Part shown: piece after piece, positions 46,016-53,983 of the stretch
How the letters are laid out: each line of letters opens with the position of its first letter
Numbering within the stretch: the first letter of the stretch is position 1
DNA from: Myxococcaceae bacterium JPH2
GTDB lineage: Bacteria > Myxococcota > Myxococcia > Myxococcales > Myxococcaceae
Direction of reading: 5' to 3'
NCBI GenBank assembly: GCA_016458225.1
Contig: JAEMGR010000001.1
Coordinates: 682,001-746,000, forward strand
DNA length: 64,000 nt
Notes under the pieces: generated by a model
Database searches by the model: none
What the model was told of the DNA's origin: nothing
The model's input: only the letters and a program-made list of their open reading frames with translations
Program-made: the position numbers and the translations under genes

Positions 46016-46924
46016 ATGAACAAGCTCTGTTCCATGAAGGAAGCCATCGCCGCGAGCGTGCGCAACGGCAGCTCGCTGGTGATTGATGGCTTCACCCATC
46101 TCATCTGCTTCGCGGCCGGACATGAAATCATCCGCCAGGGGTTCCGAGACCTGACGGCCATCCGCCTCACGCCGGACCTTGTCTACGATCAGCTCATCGA
46201 GGCCGGCGCGGTGCGCAAGCTCGTCTTCAGCTGGGCGGGCAACCCCGGCGTGGGCAGCCTGCACGCGCTGCGCCGCCGCAGCGAGGCGTCATCTCCCGAG
46301 CGGCTGGAGCTGGAGGAGTACTCGCACTTCGGGCTGCTGTCCCGGCTGATGGCCGGCAGCGCGGGGCTCCCGTTCTGGCCGCTCAGCAACTACCAGGGCG
46401 GCGACATCGCCCGCGTGAACCCAGCCATCAAGACGGTGCAATGTCCTTACACGGGGCGCGAGCTGGCCACCGTGCCGGCCCTCCATCCCGACGTGGCCAT
46501 CATCCACTGCCAGCGTGCGGACCGGGAGGGCAACGCCCAGGTCTGGGGCCTGCTCGGCTCGCAGAAGGAAGCGGCCTTCGCCGCGCGCAAGGTCATCGTC
46601 GTGGCCGAGGAGATCGTCTCCACCGCGCTGATTCGCCGAGACCCCAACCGCACCTTGGTGCCTGGAATCATCGTCTCGCACGTGGTGCACGAGCCCTGGG
46701 GTTGTCATCCCAGCTTCGTGCAGGGCTTCCACGACCGGGACAACGACTTCTACGTGAAGTGGGAGGACATCTCCCGCCAGCCCGAGACCTATCGCGCGTG
46801 GCTGGAGGAGTTCGTCTACGGCGTGAAGGACCGGCAGGGCTACCTGGCGAGGCTGGAGAGCGGGCTGCTCGACACGCTCCGCGCCAAGGCGCGCGTCTGC
46901 GAGGGGGTGGACTATGGCTATTGA
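46016..46924 (+). CDS. CoA-transferase alpha subunit (GctA/PcaI-type)
   Basis: 302 aa. Family I CoA transferase, subunit A: SLVIDGFTHLICFAAGHEII, SWAGNPGVGSLHALRRR, EEYSHFGLLSRLMAGSAGLP, AIIHCQRADREGNAQVWGLL, and KVIVVAEEIVSTALIRRDPN. The glutaconate/3-oxoacid group is the closest. It works with the beta subunit next door, whose catalytic Glu is intact. The 3' end overlaps the beta-subunit start by 11 bp. Acyl acceptor unknown; it would activate the acid from the operon as a CoA ester. Confidence 0.9.
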   Translation: MNKLCSMKEAIAASVRNGSSLVIDGFTHLICFAAGHEIIRQGFRDLTAIRLTPDLVYDQLIEAGAVRKLVFSWAGNPGVGSLHALRRRSEASSPERLELEEYSHFGLLSRLMAGSAGLPFWPLSNYQGGDIARVNPAIKTVQCPYTGRELATVPALHPDVAIIHCQRADREGNAQVWGLLGSQKEAAFAARKVIVVAEEIVSTALIRRDPNRTLVPGIIVSHVVHEPWGCHPSFVQGFHDRDNDFYVKWEDISRQPETYRAWLEEFVYGVKDRQGYLARLESGLLDTLRAKARVCEGVDYGY

Positions 46925-47687
46925 GACAGGAGCAGGTCCCACCGCCTCCGAGCGGATGGCCTATCGCGCGTCGCAGGAGCTTCGAGACGGGGACGTCGTC
47001 TTCGTGGGCATCGGCCTGCCCAACCTGGCGTGCAACCTGGCGCGAGAGCTTCACGCGCCAGGACTCTTCATGATCTACGAGTCGGGCGCGGTGGGCGCGA
47101 TGCCGGAGCGCCTGCCCGTGTCCATTGGCGACCCGTCCCTGGTGACGAACTCGCTCGCCGTGGTGGGGCAAGCAGACATCTTCCAGTGCATGCTCCAGCG
47201 CGGCCTCATCGAGGTGGGCTTCCTGGGCGGCGCGCAGGTGGACCGCTGGGGCAACATCAACACCACGGTCATCGGCGACTACGCCAATCCCAAGGTGCGC
47301 CTGCCCGGCAGCGGCGGCGCGTGTGAGATTGCGGTGCACACCCGGCGGTTGCTCATCGTCATGCGCATGAGCCGGCGCACCTTCGTGGAGGCCTGCGACT
47401 TCATCACCAGCCCGGGGCACCGGGTGAACGGCCGGAGCCGCCAGGAGCTGGGCATGCCCGGCGGCGGCCCCACCCGCATCATCACGGACCTGGGCGTGCT
47501 CGACTTCGACGCCACGGGCGAGGCGGTGCTCACCGAGGTCTATCCAGGCGTCACGCCCGAGCAGGTGCGGCAGTCCTGTGGCTGGCCTCTGCGCGTGGCC
47601 GAGACCGTGCGCCAGTCCGCGGACCCGGATGCCTCCGTGCTCACGCTGCTGCGCGAGAAGCTCGATCCGAAGCGCCTCTATCTCTAA
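46914..47687 (+). CDS. CoA-transferase beta subunit
   Basis: 257 aa. Subunit B: DGDVVFVGIGLPNLACNLAR, the catalytic Glu in FMIYESGAVGA (E56), GGAQVDRWGNINTTVIGDY, GSGGACEIAVHTRRL and a C-terminal TEVYPGVTPEQVRQSCGW. The Glu distinguishes it from the myxobacterial AibB-type decarboxylase subunit, in which this position is changed (recalled from the AibAB literature), so true CoA transfer is expected. Start overlaps the alpha subunit; thiolase follows 21 bp later. Confidence 0.92.
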   Translation: MAIETGAGPTASERMAYRASQELRDGDVVFVGIGLPNLACNLARELHAPGLFMIYESGAVGAMPERLPVSIGDPSLVTNSLAVVGQADIFQCMLQRGLIEVGFLGGAQVDRWGNINTTVIGDYANPKVRLPGSGGACEIAVHTRRLLIVMRMSRRTFVEACDFITSPGHRVNGRSRQELGMPGGGPTRIITDLGVLDFDATGEAVLTEVYPGVTPEQVRQSCGWPLRVAETVRQSADPDASVLTLLREKLDPKRLYL

Positions 47688-47708
47688 CGAACCCCACACG
47701 GAGCATTC

Positions 47709-48911
47709 ATGGCCGAGGCCTTCATCGTCGACGCGATCCGCACTCCCATTGGCAGGTTCCGGGGCGCCCTCCGAGGCGTGCGACCGGATGACCTGGCCGC
47801 ACATGTCTTGCGTGCGCTCCTGGAGCGCAACACCTTGGACGGCACGCGGGTGGACGAGGTCTTCCTCGGCTGCGCCAATCAGGCGGGCGAGGACAACCGC
47901 AACGTCGCGCGCATGGCATTGCTGCTCGCGGGACTGCCCGCCTCCGTTCCCGGCGTCACCGTCAACCGGCTCTGCGCCAGCGGAATGGAAGCCGTCATCC
48001 AAGGCTGCCGCATGCTCCAAGTGGGTGAGGCAGACATCGTGCTCGCGGGGGGCGTCGAGTCGATGACGCGCGCCCCCTGGTCCATGCCCAAGCCCGAGGA
48101 CGGCTTCCCCTCTGGCAAGTGGGAGGCCTGGGACACGGCCCTGGGCTGGCGCTATCCCAACCCACGCCTCGCGGCCCTCTTCCCCTTGGAGCAGATGGGC
48201 GAGACCGCCGAGAACGTCGCCGAGAAGTGGGGCATCTCGCGCGAGGCCCAGGATGGCTTCGCGCTCGCCTCACACCGCAAGGCGGTGGCTGCGCGTGAGG
48301 CAGGCGCCTTCACTCGCGAGCTTGTCTCGGTCGAGGTGCTCCAACCCAAGGGAGTCGCCACGAAGCTGGAGGCCGATGAGGGTCCTCGCGCGGACACCTC
48401 GCTGGAACGACTGGCCGCGCTGAAGCCCGCCTTTCGTCAGGGCGGCAGTGTCACGGCAGGAAACTCCTCGACGCTCAACGACGGCGCCTCCGCGCTCCTG
48501 TTGATGAGTGAGCGCGGGCTGCGCGAGACCGGGGCCACGCCGCTGGCGCGCTATGTGAGCAGCGCGAGCGTGGGCGTGGATCCGCGCTACATGGGCGTGG
48601 GCCCGGTGCCCGCGACACGCAAGGCCTTGGCTCGCGCTGGGTGGAGCATCGACTCGGTCGACTTGCTGGAGTTGAACGAGGCCTTCGCCGCGCAGGCGCT
48701 GGCGTGCATCCGCGACCTGGAGGTGTCACCGGAGCGCGTCAACGTGCATGGCGGAGGGATCGCGCTGGGACACCCGCTGGGCTCCAGCGGCGCACGCCTC
48801 CTCACCACCCTGGTGCACGCGATGCGAAACCGGGACGTGCGCCGGGGACTGGCGACGTTGTGCGTTGGCGTGGGGCAGGGGCTCGCGATGAGCGTGGAGC
48901 GTGCCGCATGA
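47709..48911 (+). CDS. Acetyl-CoA acyltransferase (thiolase)
   Basis: 400 aa. Thiolase fold with all catalytic groups: Cys in [14 protein letters not shown] (C89), [13 protein letters not shown], the His in [18 protein letters not shown] and the C-terminal Cys in [12 protein letters not shown]. Degradative type, resembling PcaF/beta-ketoadipyl-CoA thiolase as well as FadA, so it cleaves a 3-oxoacyl-CoA to acetyl-CoA plus a shorter acyl-CoA. It follows CoA activation in the operon. Its stop overlaps the next start as ATGA. Confidence 0.93.
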   Translation: MAEAFIVDAIRTPIGRFRGALRGVRPDDLAAHVLRALLERNTLDGTRVDEVFLGCANQAGEDNRNVARMALLLAGLPASVPGVTVNRLCASGMEAVIQGCRMLQVGEADIVLAGGVESMTRAPWSMPKPEDGFPSGKWEAWDTALGWRYPNPRLAALFPLEQMGETAENVAEKWGISREAQDGFALASHRKAVAAREAGAFTRELVSVEVLQPKGVATKLEADEGPRADTSLERLAALKPAFRQGGSVTAGNSSTLNDGASALLLMSERGLRETGATPLARYVSSASVGVDPRYMGVGPVPATRKALARAGWSIDSVDLLELNEAFAAQALACIRDLEVSPERVNVHGGGIALGHPLGSSGARLLTTLVHAMRNRDVRRGLATLCVGVGQGLAMSVERAA

Positions 48912-49264
48912 AAGAGCAGTCCCGGAATGGAGTCCTGCGCATCTTCCTCGATGAGGATGCGCCCACGCGCGAGTGGAGCTACCGCGCCTCGCTCCGCGGG
49001 CAGCGCGCCGAGACGGGCGGCATTCCCTCTCTGGACGTACTCGCGGCGGTGCTCGGACGCCATGGCGCCCTGCTCACCGACCTCCCCTGGACGGAGCTGC
49101 CCACCTTCGGCGGCCCACCGCCTGACAGGACCGACGACGTGTGGAGCTGGGATGCGGAGCGACTGCTGGTGGGAACACGCCCCGACTCGCTCACCCTCGT
49201 TCGCCGAGGCAGCGTCCCACCCAATCCCTCTCATTCATCGCCCGAGCATCGCCATGACCCCTGA
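48908..49264 (+). CDS. Small uncharacterised protein in the B12-riboswitch operon
   Basis: 118 aa from ATG 48908, which overlaps the thiolase stop (ATGA). Reads [76 protein letters not shown]. No signal peptide or membrane helix; I recognise no family. The reading frame is supported by the tight coupling on both sides: its 3' end overlaps the thioesterase start by 11 bp. It may be a subunit or accessory factor. Confidence 0.6.
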   Translation: MKEQSRNGVLRIFLDEDAPTREWSYRASLRGQRAETGGIPSLDVLAAVLGRHGALLTDLPWTELPTFGGPPPDRTDDVWSWDAERLLVGTRPDSLTLVRRGSVPPNPSHSSPEHRHDP

Positions 49265-49676
49265 GGCCCCTCCCCAGCGCATCGAAGCAGGGCTCGTCAC
49301 CGAGGCCCGTCTCATCGAGATGGTCTTCCCCGAGCAGACGAATCACTACGGCACCCTCTTCGGAGGACAAGCCCTGGCATTGATGGACAAGGCCGCGTTC
49401 ATCGGCGCATCTCGTTACGCGCGACGGACCGTGGTCACCGCGAACAGCGAGCGCGTGGACTTCCATGTCCCCGTGCGACAGGGGCAGCTCGTGGAGCTGG
49501 TGACCCGGATTGTCGCCACGGGGCGCACGTCCATGACGGTGGAAGTGGACCTGTTCGCGGAGGACCTGCTCACCGGGGACAGGCAACTCGGCACGCGCGG
49601 GCGCTTCGTGCTCGTCGCCCTCGATGCGCATGGGAAGCCCACGCCTGTGCCGCCGCTGCCCCAGCCACAGCCGTGA
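49254..49676 (+). CDS. Acyl-CoA thioesterase (hotdog fold, YciA-like)
   Basis: 140 aa from ATG 49254 (overlaps the previous gene by 11 bp in another frame). Hotdog domain: MVFPEQTNHYGTLFGGQALA, LMDKAAFIGASRYARRTVVT, SERVDFHVPVRQGQLVELVT, GRTSMTVEVDLFAEDLLTG. The NHYGTLFGGQ segment with Asn and the DxxA helix are the catalytic region of the acyl-CoA thioesterase group, which hydrolyses short to medium acyl-CoA. Last gene of the operon; it could release an acid end product or relieve CoA trapping. Confidence 0.88.
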   Translation: MTPEAPPQRIEAGLVTEARLIEMVFPEQTNHYGTLFGGQALALMDKAAFIGASRYARRTVVTANSERVDFHVPVRQGQLVELVTRIVATGRTSMTVEVDLFAEDLLTGDRQLGTRGRFVLVALDAHGKPTPVPPLPQPQP

Positions 49677-49732
49677 CTCCCAGCACCTGGTGACTCGCGA
49701 AGGCCCGGAGCTTCGAGCACGGGGTGTCCGGC

Positions 49733-51295
49733 TCACCGCGGACGGGCCGCGTCCAGCGCCCGCGCGAGGAGTTGCGTCCCTGCGCGAAGCGCCTCCGGGC
49801 GCACGCACCCAAAGCCAAACACGAGGCCCGACTCCCGGCGCCGGCCCAGGAAGTAATCCGACAGCGCGGCCACCTCCACGCCCAGGCGAGCCGCCTCGTC
49901 TCGCACGCGCACGTCGGACCACGGCGCCGCGAGCGACGCGCACACCTGCATGCCGGTGTCACAGGGCCGAGGCGTCAATGCCCCCGCACAGTCCGCGCGC
50001 AACGCATCGAGCAGGGCCTCACCGCGTTCTCGGTAGGCCACGCGCATCCGGCGCAGGTGGCGCGCGAAGTGTCCTCCCGAGAGGAAGGCCGCGAGCGCGG
50101 CCTGCTCCAGGGACGAAGCAGGCGCAGACGCGGTGGACCGAGCCGAGGCGACGACCTCCACCCAAGCCGGCGGCGCGATGAAGAAGCCCAAGCGCAGCCC
50201 AGGGAACATCGACTTGCTGAACGTGCCCACGTAGACCACGCAGCCCCAGTCATCGAGCCCTTGAAGCGCGGTGAGCGGGCGCCCTCGGTGTCGAAACTCG
50301 CTGTCGTAGTCATCCTCGATGATGACCGCGCGCGAACGCTTCGCCCACTGGAGCAGCGCCATGCGGCGCGCGAGGCTCAGCGTGGAGCCCAGCGGATACT
50401 GATGCGAGGGCACCACCACCGCGGCTCGCGCCCGAGGAGCACGGGCGATGCCCAAGGCCACATCGAGTCCTTCCGAGTCCACGGGCACCGGCACTGGCTT
50501 CGCACCCGCGGAGAGCACCGCGCGTCGCGCCCCCGAATAGCCAGGGTCCTCGACCCATACGGACTCCCCGGGCCGTACCGCGAGCCGGAGGATCTCATCG
50601 ATGGCTTGCTGGGTCCCTCCCGTGATGAAGACCTGCTCCGGAGCACAGTGGACGCCACGTGAGGAGGACACATGCGTGGCGATGGCCTCGCGAAGCGACG
50701 CGTGGCCAGCAGGGTCTCCACCATCGAGCAACGCCGTGCTCGCCCGGGAATGGACGCGAGACACCGTACGTCCCCACAGCGCGGTCGGAAACAAGTCGAG
50801 CGCGGGCACTCCGGGACGGAATGCACGCGGCGCGGAGCCCAAGCGGGGTGCCCCCACCGGCGAAGACACGCCCCCTCGCGCACGGGCACCGGACCTCGGC
50901 TCGAGAATGACTCGCCCACCGCGCTCATCGGAGAGCAGCGACGCTCGTGTTTTGGAGCGCACCGACTTGGCGACTTGCGCGACATCGGCAGCCAAGGGCG
51001 ACACAGTGGTCCGGCCTCGAACCTCCGGGACAATGGGCAACTCGGGAGCGACGCGCGTGCAGGAGCCAGCGCGAGCCACCAGATAGCCCTCGGACGTGAG
51101 GGCATCCACCGCCTGGAGGACGGTGCTCCGAGCCACATCCAACTCGACCGCGAGCTGACGGGAGGACGGCAGCCTCAGGCCGGGCGCCAGCGCGCCGGAC
51201 AGGATGCGCGCTCGAATGCCCTCGAAAATCTGCTCATGGAGCGGGACGGCCGACCGCGTGTCGAGCCGCAGCAGCAACGAGGAAGCGACACCCAT
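49733..51295 (-). CDS. MocR/PdxR-type regulator (GntR HTH fused to class I aminotransferase)
   Basis: 520 aa from ATG 51295 (MGVASSLLLRLDTR; TTG 51307 is possible). The N-terminal GntR winged helix spans residues about 12-80 (PLHEQIFEGIRARILSGALA, PGLRLPSSRQLAVELDVARS, TVLQAVDALTSEGYL). A linker is followed by a fold I aminotransferase-like domain: ITGGTQQAIDEILRLAVRPG, WVEDPGYSGARRAVLSAGA, IIEDDYDSEFRHRG and the PLP lysine in VYVGTFSKSMFPGLRLGF. MocR proteins bind PLP with or without an amino-acid ligand and control nearby genes. Divergent from the NIPSNAP-like gene. Confidence 0.92.
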   Translation of the reverse strand: MGVASSLLLRLDTRSAVPLHEQIFEGIRARILSGALAPGLRLPSSRQLAVELDVARSTVLQAVDALTSEGYLVARAGSCTRVAPELPIVPEVRGRTTVSPLAADVAQVAKSVRSKTRASLLSDERGGRVILEPRSGARARGGVSSPVGAPRLGSAPRAFRPGVPALDLFPTALWGRTVSRVHSRASTALLDGGDPAGHASLREAIATHVSSSRGVHCAPEQVFITGGTQQAIDEILRLAVRPGESVWVEDPGYSGARRAVLSAGAKPVPVPVDSEGLDVALGIARAPRARAAVVVPSHQYPLGSTLSLARRMALLQWAKRSRAVIIEDDYDSEFRHRGRPLTALQGLDDWGCVVYVGTFSKSMFPGLRLGFFIAPPAWVEVVASARSTASAPASSLEQAALAAFLSGGHFARHLRRMRVAYRERGEALLDALRADCAGALTPRPCDTGMQVCASLAAPWSDVRVRDEAARLGVEVAALSDYFLGRRRESGLVFGFGCVRPEALRAGTQLLARALDAARPR

Positions 51296-51306
51296 GGAGG
51301 TCTTCA

Positions 51307-51354
51307 ACTGGTATGGCCGATTCGCACGAAAGTGGTCTTTGTGACCCTACCAGT
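51307..51354. promoter_or_regulatory. Inverted repeat in the MocR / NIPSNAP-like intergenic region
   Basis: ACTGGTA (51307-51313) and TACCAGT (51348-51354) are exact 7-bp complements 34 bp apart, flanking the divergent promoters. Between them lies a smaller hairpin (GGTC TTTGT GACC). MocR proteins often bind paired half-sites in such gaps, so this is a candidate operator. Confidence 0.4.
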
Positions 51355-51399
51355 CCTCGGGCAAGGATGGCGCCCGGACCCACTCCCCTGGAAGTCACC

Positions 51400-52128
51400 A
51401 TGTCGTCCCCCGGCTCCTGCTGCTCTGTGCTCGAACTGCGCCAGTACACCCTCCATCCTGGCCAGCGCGACGTGCTCATCTCCCTCTTCGAACAGCACTT
51501 CATCGAGACGCAGGAAGCCGAGGGGATGCATCTCATCGGGCAGTTCCGAGACGAAGGACAGCCGGACCGATTCGTGTGGATGCGTGGCTTCCGCGACATG
51601 GCGTCACGGGGAAACGCGCTGCGCTCGTTCTACGGAGGACCGGTGTGGAAGGCGCACCGGAACGCGGCGAACGCGACGATGGTGGACTCCGACAACGTCC
51701 TGCTCCTTCGTCCGGTCAGCCCACACACGGGCCTCCCGCATCCCAGCGAGCCTCGTCCGCTACACGGAACAGCGGCCCGTCCCGCGTCACGCGTGGACGT
51801 CACGCTCTGCTACCTGAAAGCCCCCGCGGATGACGCGCTCCTCTCCCACTTCGAGCGACACGTGCGCCCGGTGCTCGGGAGCCTCGGTGCCTTACCCACG
51901 GCGCGGTACCAGACCGATTATCAGGAGAACACCTTCCCAGCCCTGCCCGTGCGAACGGGTGAGCATGTCTTCGCGTGGCTCACGGTGTTCCCCGACAGCG
52001 AACAGCACCGCGAGCACGTGCGACGCCGAGCGGAGTCCACGGTCTGGCGCGAGTCTCTTCAGCCGTGGCTGAGCGCGCCACTGGAACATCTGACCCTCGC
52101 CCCGACCTCCCGTTCGGAACTGCGCTGA
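51400..52128 (+). CDS. NIPSNAP-family protein
   Basis: 242 aa from ATG 51400 (frame open upstream to 51313; GGAAG lies 6 nt before). Residues about 10-110 match the NIPSNAP ferredoxin-like domain: VLELRQYTLHPGQRDVLISL, FEQHFIETQEAEGMHLIGQF, RFVWMRGFRDMASRGNALRS and FYGGPVWKAHRNAANATM. The second half (about 140-240) looks like another, diverged copy of the same fold (ALLSHFERHVRPVLGSLGAL). Role unknown. Divergent from the MocR gene, its likely regulator, and followed 25 bp later by an uncharacterised protein, probably co-transcribed. Confidence 0.8.
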   Translation: MSSPGSCCSVLELRQYTLHPGQRDVLISLFEQHFIETQEAEGMHLIGQFRDEGQPDRFVWMRGFRDMASRGNALRSFYGGPVWKAHRNAANATMVDSDNVLLLRPVSPHTGLPHPSEPRPLHGTAARPASRVDVTLCYLKAPADDALLSHFERHVRPVLGSLGALPTARYQTDYQENTFPALPVRTGEHVFAWLTVFPDSEQHREHVRRRAESTVWRESLQPWLSAPLEHLTLAPTSRSELR

Positions 52129-52153
52129 GCGAGCACCTGAAAGGATTTGCACC

Positions 52154-52660
52154 ATGAAGCCCCTTCCTCCTCTGCCCACGGGCACCGTGCGCGACTTCGA
52201 CTTCGTCATGGGCGAATGGACCTGCGTGAACCGCAAGCTGAAGCAGCGGTTCGTCGGCAGCAATGACTGGGATGTGTTCACGTCACGGATGCGCTGCCAG
52301 CCTCACATGGGCGGCCTGACGAACGTCGAGGAGACGGACTTCGAGCCCGGCTTCTCGGGCATGGCGCTGCGCACGTTCGACCTGAAGGAGCGGCGCTGGT
52401 CCATCTACTGGATCGACAGCCGGAGCGGCGTGTTGCTGCCACCTGTGCTGGGCGGCTTCACGGGCGATGTCGGCCACTTCTACGGCGAGGATACGGACGG
52501 AGGCAGACCCATCCAAGTGGTCTTCCGCTGGACGCGCCTGGGCACCGACCGCGCGCGCTGGGAGCAGGCGTTCTCGCTTGATGGAGAGGTCTGGGAGACC
52601 AACTGGGTGATGGAGTTCACCCGCGTGACGAAGGACGCAGCGCTCCCTGCGGGCGCCTGA
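52154..52660 (+). CDS. Uncharacterised lipocalin-like protein
   Basis: 168 aa, no signal peptide. Strand-rich with spaced aromatic residues: RDFDFVMGEWTCVNRKLKQR, SGMALRTFDLKERRWSIYWI, VFRWTRLGTDRARWEQAFSL, DGEVWETNWVMEFTRV. The FDFxxGEW opening is shared with DUF1579-like lipocalin-type proteins. Ligand unknown. RBS AAAGGA is 10 nt before. It follows the NIPSNAP-like gene closely and probably shares its promoter. Confidence 0.6.
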   Translation: MKPLPPLPTGTVRDFDFVMGEWTCVNRKLKQRFVGSNDWDVFTSRMRCQPHMGGLTNVEETDFEPGFSGMALRTFDLKERRWSIYWIDSRSGVLLPPVLGGFTGDVGHFYGEDTDGGRPIQVVFRWTRLGTDRARWEQAFSLDGEVWETNWVMEFTRVTKDAALPAGA

Positions 52661-52669
52661 GTGACGTCT

Positions 52670-53461
52670 TCAGAAGTCGACGCCCATCCCCAAGTAGAGC
52701 CCGAGGAGCCCGCCATCACGCGCGTGAGCTGCCTCGACGCCTGCGTGGTCCAGGTAGATGCCGCGCACACCGCCGCGCACCACGAGGGCTCCCACGTGCG
52801 CCGCCAGCCCCGCTGACCCATCCACCTGTCGGTATGGGAGCGGGGTCACCAGGGCACGAAGCTCCAGGTCGAGTGGCCCCCACATGCAGCCTTCGAATGA
52901 CAGCCCCGCCATGGGACCGATTCGCTCCGTGTCGGGAGCCATCAAGGCACCCGCGCCGGCCTCCAGTCGAAGCCGAGCAAACTCGGACGCATGGAGTGCC
53001 CACGCAATCCGAAGCTCCGCGAGCATCAAGGCCGAGCCCGACTGACGACTCCTGGGCGACGACCGCATCCATCGCGCTGCCACGCCCCATCGCTCCATGT
53101 CCATGCCCAGGAAGAAGTCCACGGCGCTGCCGTCGCGCAGCAACAACGCCTGGGCTCCGGTCCTGATCGTGAGGGGACGGGCGTGGCGCAAGCCCAGGCC
53201 CTCACCTGGCGGCTCCGTGTCCAGTCGCTCGTGATGCGTCCCACCGTCCCGGAGCGCGTAGACCAATCCCTCAACAAGGGCCTGGGCCACCGGCTGCAAC
53301 AGTTCGCCAATCGCGCTGTTGTCATTGAGGGCAGAGGTCGGCATCCCTTTGGGGGAAGGCACATCGACAGGGAGCGCCTCCGCCGAGGGCACAGCCAGCA
53401 GGACCGCCGACAGCACCAGACGTGGGACAGCGCTGAACCCGGAGACCATGGCGCGCAGCAT
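52670..53461 (-). CDS. Exported protein, probably outer-membrane beta-barrel, unknown function
   Basis: 263 aa from ATG 53461 (ATG 53449 is also in frame). Signal peptide core SAVPRLVLSAVLLAVPSAEA. The mature part has alternating hydrophobic strands ending in LGLYLGMGVDF, a typical beta-barrel C-terminus with terminal Phe, and Gly-rich turns (LRLEAGAGALMAPDTERIGP). I recognise no family. Convergent with the previous gene by 9 bp. A mobile-element island begins 84 bp upstream of its start, so its promoter may have been moved or cut. Confidence 0.6.
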   Translation of the reverse strand: MLRAMVSGFSAVPRLVLSAVLLAVPSAEALPVDVPSPKGMPTSALNDNSAIGELLQPVAQALVEGLVYALRDGGTHHERLDTEPPGEGLGLRHARPLTIRTGAQALLLRDGSAVDFFLGMDMERWGVAARWMRSSPRSRQSGSALMLAELRIAWALHASEFARLRLEAGAGALMAPDTERIGPMAGLSFEGCMWGPLDLELRALVTPLPYRQVDGSAGLAAHVGALVVRGGVRGIYLDHAGVEAAHARDGGLLGLYLGMGVDF

Positions 53462-53579
53462 AGCGGGAAAGCCCCCAAGCCGCGCATTGCAACCACTCCC
53501 TACATGCAGGCCGATCTTCCAGCCGGCCCCAACCAGACATCGTGTGAAGTTACCCCGGTTTCGTGGAGTCCCACCCGCT

Positions 53580-53881
53580 GTGCGAAAAGGGTCCCACGAT
53601 GCCGAAGTCACGCCCCCGTACCCACCGGAGTTCCGTGAGAGGGTCGTCGAACTGATGAAGGCCGGCCGGTCCGGCAAGAGTCTCGCGAGAGAGTTCGGAT
53701 GCACCGAGCAGAGCATCCGCAACTGGAGGAAGCAGTTGGAGGGGAGCAGCAGCGGCGCCCCCAGCAGCAACGGCGAAAGCAGGCCAGCTGTCAGGGCGAG
53801 CAGTGCCGCCTCGGATGAGCGCGCTGAACTCGCGCGGCTGCGTCGCGAGATACGGGTGCTGCGCGAGGAGCGCGACATCCT
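53580..53881 (+). pseudogene. Truncated IS3-family orfA (type A)
   Basis: Starts at GTG 53580. It encodes an HTH transposase subunit: PPEFRERVVELMKAGRSGKS, LAREFGCTEQSIRNWRKQLE, then a leucine-zipper-like ELARLRREIRVLREERDILK. The reading is cut at the run of six A's at 53882 and continues into the inserted element, ending at 53936. In intact IS3 elements the A-run after DILK is the -1 frameshift site into orfB; orfB is missing here. Confidence 0.7.
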
Positions 53882-53907
53882 AAAAAACTACGCCGGTAAA
53901 TATGGCC
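53882..53907. repeat. Left terminal inverted repeat of the inner element
   Basis: AAAAAACTACGCCGGTAAAT ending in ATGGCC; its reverse complement is found at 55531-55556 with one mismatch in 26 (T/C). Confidence 0.75.
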
Positions 53908-53983
53908 TGAGCTCCACTTCGATGCCTCGGAGGTAGGCCTCCGGGTTGGCGCGGAAACGACGGCCCATGATGCGAGGGACGCG

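Noticed and set aside
46016-47687. AibA/AibB-type 3-methylglutaconyl-CoA decarboxylase (isovaleryl-CoA route of myxobacteria)
   Set aside because: The beta subunit keeps the CoA-transferase Glu (IYESGAVG), and no aibC-like dehydrogenase or enoyl-CoA hydratase is next to it.
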